Program-made: the position numbers and the translations under genes
Notes under the pieces: model-generated
The model's database searches: none
Told to the model about the DNA's origin: nothing
Seen by the model: the letters and a program-made list of their open reading frames with translations, nothing else
In this document: in pieces, positions 9,601 through 11,890 of the stretch
Numbering within the stretch: position 1 is the stretch's first letter
How the letters are laid out: each line of letters opens with the position of its first letter
NCBI GenBank assembly: GCA_017853515.1
Contig: JAFMJK010000051.1
Coordinates: 1 to 11,890, forward strand
DNA length: 11,890 nt
Direction: 5' to 3'
From: Chthoniobacterales bacterium
GTDB taxonomy: Bacteria; Verrucomicrobiota; Verrucomicrobiia; Chthoniobacterales; JACTMZ01

Positions 9601-11347
9601 TCGAGGCCGGACTCACCGCGGTGAAACTGCTTCCCCCATTCGTCGAATATTCGTAGTTCGTGATCGCGGATCCGCCGTTCGAGGCGGGCGCCGTGAAACT
9701 CGCGGTCAATTGTCCGTTGCCCGGCGTGACCGACAATCCCGTCGGCGCGCCCGGCGTCGTGCGCGGCGTGCCCGCCACCGAGTCGGTCGCCGTCCCGGTC
9801 CCGATCGCGTTCACCGCGCGCACTTGCACATCGTAGGACGTGCCGTTGGTCAAACCGGTGATGTCGAAGGACGTCGCCGTGGATGCCGGACTCCGCGCGG
9901 TCCAGGAGGAACCGCCGTTCGTCGAATACTCGTAGTTGGTGATAGCCGACCCGCCATCGGCCCCCGCCGTGAAACTCAGGCTCAGCAGCTGGTTTCCTGG
10001 AGTAACCGTCAATCCTGTCGGCGCAGCCGGAGCCGTGGCCGACGCCGCGGTCGCCTGAGTCAACGTGCCCGAATTGGCGCCGGTTCCCCCGGAACTGACC
10101 GCGCGCACACGCACATAATAAGTGGTGCTCGCGTTGAGACCCGAAACCGTCGTCGGACTCGTGGCGGTGACATCATTGTAGCTGGAAAGTTTGCTCGTGA
10201 ATCCCGAGTCCGTGGCCACATCCAGTTTGTAACTGGTCGCGCCGGTCACAGCGGACCAACTGACCGCAAAACTGCTGGCCGTCACCGAGCCCGCGGTTGG
10301 GGTGTTGGGAGCAGCTGGCACCGTCACCTGAGTCAACGTCGCCGAGCTCGCGCTCGTGCCGCCGGCGCTGACCGCCCGCACGCGGACGTAATACGTGGTG
10401 CCCGCCGTCAGGCCGGTGACGGAGTCCGAAGTTCCCGACACCGACTTGTTGTTGTAGCCCGTGACAAAACTCGTGAAACCGGAATCGGTGGCGACATCCA
10501 GGTAGTAACTCGTGGCACCGCCCGGATTCGACCAATTGGCCGTGAAACTCGTGGTCGCCACGCTGGACCCGGTTGGCGCGCCCGGAGCCAAGGGGATCGT
10601 GGCGGTATTTGTCGAAACACCCGACGAGTAGTAAGAATAATTCTCGGCGTAGACTTTGTAATAATACGTCGTGCCTGCGGTGCGGTTGCTATCCGTCACA
10701 CTCGTGCCGGAACCGCGGTAAATCACCGTGCCGCCTCCGGTCGAATCGCCGCTGTTGTAGGTGGTGCCCCCAGTCGGATCGGTAATGGACGAACTCGTGT
10801 GCCGGACAACGACCGTGTCTTTGGTCGTGCCGGAAACACCCCTCGTCCAACTCACCGTGGCGCTGTTTGTTGTTTGGCCCGACAAACTCACCGATGTCGG
10901 GTTGTTCAGTGCATTGACTGTGAAATAAATTCCAAAGCTCGACGGATAAGTTGTGCTGTTCCCCCATCCGCCCGCAGAAGCGGATGTGTAGGGGTCTCCA
11001 GAGTTCGCTTTTGCCTGATAAACCAAGCCAAAATTGCCGGTGCCAGTGAACTTCCAATTGCCGATGTCTCTGCGAACGCGCTTGTTGCTGCTTCCGGCGA
11101 CATCTTCATACCAGTTGGCCACCGCCCAGTTGAGGCTGCTGATATTGGTTCCGAAACCGATCTGCGCGTAATTCCAACTGGACTGGCCGATCTCCATGTT
11201 GACGTAATACGTGGAGCTGAGACTGTCCCCGAGATAGTAGGTGCCGATGGGCGCGCCGGTTGTGAGCGGGTTGATCCAGATTTGCGCGGAAACATGCGCA
11301 GCGCCGGCGGTAAACACCGCGGCAACCAAAAGCAGAATCCGCAACAT
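3596..11347 (-). CDS. Giant secreted multidomain GH13 (alpha-amylase family) protein with FN3, YDG and MBG-like modules
   Basis: 2,583 residues from ATG 11347; TGA stop. An in-frame GTG at 11419 would add 24 basic residues (2,607 aa). I prefer the ATG because it directly begins a good signal peptide (MLRILLLVAAVFTAGAAHVSA, 1-21). Domain order, ATG numbering: 22-143 unknown beta domain; 144-251 FN3-like module with YAENYSYYS; 254-722 five FN3 domains; 723-846 a second domain resembling the N-terminal one; 847-954 second YAENY module; 956-1071 module with aPtGFqVS; 1074-1148 Ig-like; 1149-1255 third YAENY-type module (FSENWGWYS); 1258-1366 second GFEVS module; 1367-1521 pre-catalytic Ig/early-set domain with an Asp-rich loop (DANSDGIPDG); 1522-2126 GH13 barrel and C domain; 2128-2236 third GFEVS module; 2237-2322 YDG (NKTYDGTTAA); 2323-2397 MBG-like; 2398-2494 cadherin-like (LLGND, FTYTLYD); 2495-2583 C-terminal domain. 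The expected substrate is an extracellular alpha-glucan, not further specified. No anchor or PEP-CTERM signal is visible. The gene overlaps the PEP-CTERM gene. Confidence 0.93.
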   Translation of the reverse strand: MLRILLLVAAVFTAGAAHVSAQIWINPLTTGAPIGTYYLGDSLSSTYYVNMEIGQSSWNYAQIGFGTNISSLNWAVANWYEDVAGSSNKRVRRDIGNWKFTGTGNFGLVYQAKANSGDPYTSASAGGWGNSTTYPSSFGIYFTVNALNNPTSVSLSGQTTNSATVSWTRGVSGTTKDTVVVRHTSSSITDPTGGTTYNSGDSTGGGTVIYRGSGTSVTDSNRTAGTTYYYKVYAENYSYYSSGVSTNTATIPLAPGAPTGSSVATTSFTANWSNPGGATSYYLDVATDSGFTSFVTGYNNKSVSGTSDSVTGLTAGTTYYVRVRAVSAGGTSASSATLTQVTVPAAPNTPTAGSVTASSFAVSWSAVTGATSYKLDVATDSGFTSKLSSYNDVTATSPTTVSGLNASTTYYVRVRAVSSGGTGANSGTLTQATAASATAPAAPTGLTVTPGNQLLSLSFTAGADGGSAITNYEYSTNGGSSWTARSPASTATSFDITGLTNGTSYDVQVRAVNAIGTGTATDSVAGTPRTTPGAPTGLSVTPGNGQLTASFTAPASNGGSAITNYEYSTNGGSSFTAVSPASTSTSITITGLSNGTSYDVQVRAVNAAGSGTATDSVAGTPRTTPTVTTGSSGSVAAYSASLAGNITATGGANATVRGVEYSTNNSFSTGTGTQSSSSGDFSTGAFTNSATGLVSGTTYYYRAFASNAAGTSYGAQSNFTTLTVPGGKNPAVANATTAFLGDTVRLDLDAWQTLNGTNRSYATVFGRYDNADLSVAGNTVQGAGRDPGSSADGIYANTPQLTNAGTFYWAMRVSYGVGNDYWFDASRPAWSDLALSRPDAATLSIVVSALNNPTTLAATNASSTQIDLTWVRGVSGNAKNTMIVRSADTNFTAPTPGTAYAVGSTALGGDTVVYNDSGTSFSDTGLSGGTTYHYKFYAENYSHYSAGDTASAATTGTPTVTISGSTNNVTTAAFTTTYGTPSAAQNFTVGGSNLTTNIVVTAPTGFQVSTNESAYTNAVIFTQSGGSASGTLYLRLSAEAAAGSYNSVSVTLASTNAATRTITTPSSGNTVAKSTPTIVSAPTASASVIKGDRLSNGLLSGGSASAAGAFSFDDTATEQTASGSKNVTFTPTDTANFNTVATSVSVTVDPVPDPTNVTATATGTTSIGLTHDLTSSRNVMIVRRAGSAVDFTPADDTNYSDGQDVGTGHTVVRGSLAAGTSSDTGLSPSTTYHYKIFSENWGWYSPGVTTSATTAAPPPTITVTGAPSAMTTNYGTASAAQSFSVSGSNLSASLSVAAPAGFEVSQSSGSGYGAAVALTPSSGTVASTTIYVRLKSNASPGANSGDVTASSTGATSQTVAVSGTVNVASMSMTINSPAGSMNADYTTSKLFADELAGTTNNVTITFSPGLTPDEVEVWTNLNNRERAAADANSDGIPDGIIPPDPPTDKPSGYTTGAYPTDGYFQAHPMSGSSGSYTLTINANKTGAYRLTARYRMNGGPWVYYNYGGKRDHAITVTPVLARNMNVYEINVLNVNATGDTFGTRSTFESLTNSANGRVNLDSLRGLGVNTLWFQPIHPNGVEGREAPGGTPYDPGSPYAVKNFFEVMEQMSQGNDRSASMAAFTNFVTAADGKGVNVMLDAPFNHTAYDCELDEEGLALLAAAGVSTGGWSATDKIKDREARFYSKNDSGSQYAGPASSGANVAVAPDRNDFGKWSDVIDVFFGRYSALVTGNPSGGAELNRYKNEEDSITLSDLQGGSNTSGAVTRAVWQYFARYVPYWLEKTGLPAGSSATDQAYKGIDGLRADFGQGMPPQFWEYVINVARAHKWSFVFMSESLDGGEVTYRSNRHFDILNENIVFPWQNATNATTHRAIFEDRRSAYGQGLVLLNNTSHDEAGWADPWQAFLRYAVGSAIDGAPMIMYGQEIGTAASLSFSHYEVNFGKSIPHFKRYNSMNPQWLAWSSNSLGVQNLRPAYSGVGLAREFSPALRSSSRYFLNPINSNDADERIFAVAKYETANASPSSSDVVLAFVNLTRSNNVANTFGIPSGLGTLLGLEANKLYNVRNIAAYLGPNNEYPNRRNQFLWNTPRSGGDILTNGIYVALNGVPTTDAGWVTNPHEPQYLKVYAAPVITTSNTPSALSTTFGSASANTSFSFSATDVHDGVTVAAPAGFEVSTNASTGFTNSLSLTNTGTIAETTVYARLAATTAVGTYSGDITLSSPGGDSTTVALPSSTVDAKSLTATFTAANKTYDGTTAATVSSSSLDGVVGDDSVSLSGGTANFSDADVGTNKTVTWSGPSLAGDDAGNYTLASVATTTADITAAPLPETTLTPVGDGSYTASAGGVSGWTYSYSGRSHQGVTTSYGPSSAAPTAPGMYTVTATASNYSGSASTDYAVTGPLAADDAVLRLSGNTSFEIPHATLLGNDKRITDTSGTVATDNLSVTAVAAGTGSPTVTISGVFVTFTAGGSGAETFTYTLYDAASGKSTTGEVAVTPHEQVAPFSIVAGSIGTPVYNGRNTSVSMVFSGTAHTTYYLYYKGELSDPEWKSVGGIYSETGIFNVTIQERGDHADNWAGSMFFQVQQ
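4970..6784 (-). other. GH13 catalytic (beta/alpha)8 barrel plus C-terminal beta domain within the giant protein
   Basis: All GH13 signature regions can be read (ATG numbering of the giant protein). Region I is VMLDAPFNHT with Asp1640, Asn1644 and His1645. A region-V-like APDRN lies near 1706-1710. Region II is GLRADFGQG with Arg1804 and nucleophile Asp1806 (codon 5930-5932). Region III is FMSESLDGG with acid/base Glu1835 (5843-5845). Region IV is NNTSHDE with His1893 and transition-state stabiliser Asp1894 (5666-5668). The catalytic triad is intact, so an active alpha-glucan hydrolase or transglycosylase is expected. The strand-1/2 segment LGVNTLWFQPIHPNG and the GTPYDPGSPYAVKNFFEV segment are typical of secreted amylases. 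About 65 residues (around 1715-1780) between regions V and II probably form an insertion. After the barrel, ~1966-2126 fits domain C. The subfamily and bond specificity cannot be decided by eye. Confidence 0.9.
7250..8809 (-). repeat. Duplicated two-module block (YAENY-type FN3-like plus GFEVS-type module)
   Basis: Two copies of the same module pair lie here. In copy one, 8486-8809 encodes an FN3-like module ending YHYKFYAENYSHYSAG and 8135-8482 a beta module with SAAQNFTVGGSNL and APTGFQVS. In copy two, 7583-7903 encodes the module ending YHYKIFSENWGWYSPG and 7250-7576 the module with SAAQSFSVSGSNL and APAGFEVS. An Ig-like segment (about 7904-8128) lies between them. A further YAENY copy is at 10595-10918 and a further GFEVS copy at 4640-4966, giving three of each in the protein. 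Protein-level similarity is obvious; DNA identity has decayed. Confidence 0.82.
9182..10588 (-). repeat. Five tandem fibronectin type III domains in the giant protein
   Basis: Residues 254-722 (ATG numbering) fall into five units of about 91-98 residues. Units 1 and 2 form a pair (both with LDVATDSGFTS and TTYYVRVRAVS). Units 3 and 4 form a closer pair (both with SAITNYEYSTNGGSS and NGTSYDVQVRAVNA, ending AGTPRTTP). Unit 5 is of the PTVTT...GTTYYYRAFASNAAGTSYG type common in secreted Bacteroidota and Verrucomicrobiota proteins. FN3 units in bacterial glycoside hydrolases usually act as spacers or weak carbohydrate-contact modules; a linker role is inferred here. Confidence 0.88.
9479..10036 (-). 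repeat. DNA-level tandem duplication of an FN3 unit (period 279 bp)
   Basis: FN3 units 3 and 4 are visibly repeated at nucleotide level with a 279-bp (93-codon) period. The longest perfectly identical run I found is 44 bp, at 9527-9570 and again at 9806-9849, so synonymous positions are identical there too. Outside this core the copies differ at scattered sites. This suggests either fairly recent unit duplication or gene conversion. Confidence 0.85.
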
Positions 11348-11791
11348 GCGAGAGCGCGCATGGATAGTGCTGAGCCGCCGAGCCACACAGGATTTAAGTT
11401 TACGGCTGGAAGAATTCACGCTGGGGAATGCAAAAAAACCTTCGTGAAACTACTTATCTTTCGACCCCTTGCAACAGAAAATTGCCGCCTTGAAGAAATC
11501 ACTCTATCTGTTTGGACAACAAGCTTTTCCAAGGATGGATCAGCATTTGTGTCCCTGCTCCTTTTTCGAACCGCGCTTCATCATTCATTCCGATCGCGCG
11601 ACAGCTACCGGCTCCCATGCCATCGGGATTAACCGCCGCCTAGGGACCCCAGCGTCATGGGAACGCAGCAAACCTGCTCCCGTCGGAGAAGACCAACCCG
11701 TCCGCGCGCGGGCATAATCCCGAGCGGCAGTTCTGAGCAGGCACCCAACGCACATCACTCGGGGGACACCCGGTTCCCAAAACCAGCCCCG

Positions 11792-11809
11792 CCCCCCCCC
11801 AAAAAAAAA
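11792..11809. repeat. C9A9 homopolymer junction
   Basis: Nine consecutive C (11792-11800) are directly followed by nine consecutive A (11801-11809) on the plus strand, in non-coding sequence upstream of the giant gene. Both tracts are long enough to be prone to replication slippage and sequencing error. Any regulatory effect is speculative. Confidence 0.9.
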
Positions 11810-11826
11810 CAACTGATACCAATCAC

Positions 11827-11846
11827 GAAAAGTTTTTCGACTTTTC
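11827..11846. repeat. AT-rich hairpin (7-bp stem, 6-nt loop)
   Basis: GAAAAGT (11827-11833) and ACTTTTC (11840-11846) are perfect inverted copies separated by TTTTCG. The stem is AT-rich and no T-run follows on either strand, so it does not look like an intrinsic terminator. An operator for a dimeric regulator is possible but unsupported. Confidence 0.55.
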
Positions 11847-11863
11847 ACACCCCTTGGTAGGGG

Positions 11864-11878
11864 CGGCTGGCCCAGCCG
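11864..11878. repeat. GC-rich perfect palindrome, possible REP-like intergenic element
   Basis: CGGCTGG (11864-11870), a central C, then CCAGCCG (11872-11878) form a perfect 7-bp inverted repeat within a GC-rich stretch starting near 11856 and running towards the window edge. Its position between genes and its composition resemble dispersed intergenic palindromes, but only one copy is seen in this window. Confidence 0.45.
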
Positions 11879-11890
11879 ACCGCACGCATT

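Larger units (their letters stand above)
11348..11890. other. Non-coding region upstream of the giant gene (no convincing gene)
   Basis: About 540 bp between the chosen start of the giant gene and the window edge. I see no ORF with recognisable protein character, no tRNA and no known riboswitch consensus. Presumably it contains the promoter of the minus-strand operon, but I could not find a convincing -35/-10 pair: GATAAG at 11456-11451 has only a poor upstream partner. Visible structures are a 9-bp inverted repeat (11623-11631 with 11715-11723), the C9A9 run, a 7-bp hairpin and a terminal palindrome. Confidence 0.6.

Noticed and set aside
11348..11419. GTG start at 11419 for the giant protein
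   Set aside because: It adds 24 mostly basic residues before a complete signal peptide that already begins with Met at 11347. Neither start has a clear Shine-Dalgarno, so this is a preference, not proof.
11540..11580. GTTCGAA motif (minus strand) suggesting a tRNA T-loop
   Set aside because: The flanking bases do not form a 5-bp T-stem and no acceptor or anticodon arm can be built around it.
9326..11632. 768-codon open frame on the plus strand, antisense to the FN3 region
   Set aside because: Arg-rich shadow of the FN3 array; its apparent internal repeats (HRAHLHIVGRAVG) simply mirror the duplicated FN3 units on the other strand.
11585..11848. 87-codon minus-strand ORF upstream of the giant gene
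   Set aside because: Composition is odd, it reads through the C9A9 tract (FFFGGG), and it has no recognisable motif. Treated as chance.

Overview
The window is GC-rich and carries three complete genes, all on the minus strand. In transcription order they run from high to low coordinates. They are: (i) a giant secreted multidomain protein of about 2,580 residues with a complete GH13 (alpha-amylase family) catalytic domain embedded among FN3, Ig-like and YDG/MBG-type beta-sandwich modules (3596-11347); (ii) a PEP-CTERM surface protein with an N-terminal P-domain-like region and autotransporter-type beta-strand repeats (1926-3599); and (iii) a single-pass membrane protein with a large TPR-like extracytoplasmic part (29-1846). 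The plus strand has very long open frames, but they lie opposite these genes, are rich in Arg and Gly, and show no recognisable domains. I treat them as shadows.

The combination suggests a Verrucomicrobiota bacterium, possibly of the Opitutaceae type. The pointers are a C-terminal VPEPG-helix-RWRR sorting signal (which implies an exosortase elsewhere in the genome), PATR beta-strand repeats, secreted proteins built from FN3/YDG/MBG modules, GC-rich codon use and weak Shine-Dalgarno sites. This is inferred from protein style; no marker gene is present.

Layout from the 5' end of the transcription unit: 11348-11890 holds no convincing gene, but has a C9A9 homopolymer junction, a small AT-rich hairpin and a 15-nt perfect palindrome near the window edge. 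The giant gene follows. Its last codons overlap the start of the PEP-CTERM gene in an ATGATGA arrangement with an AGGTG ribosome-binding site inside the upstream gene, so these two are almost certainly co-transcribed and probably translationally coupled. A 79-bp gap with no clear terminator separates the PEP-CTERM gene from the TPR gene, which may belong to the same operon.

Working model (inference): the giant protein is exported and degrades or binds an alpha-glucan outside the cytoplasm. The PEP-CTERM protein is sorted to the envelope and may be its partner or anchor, since the giant protein has no sorting signal of its own. The TPR protein could be an inner-membrane scaffold. The most notable signals are the giant enzyme's internally duplicated architecture, its non-standard GH13 region II (D-F-G-Q-G in place of D-x-x-K-H), and its tight coupling to an exosortase substrate.
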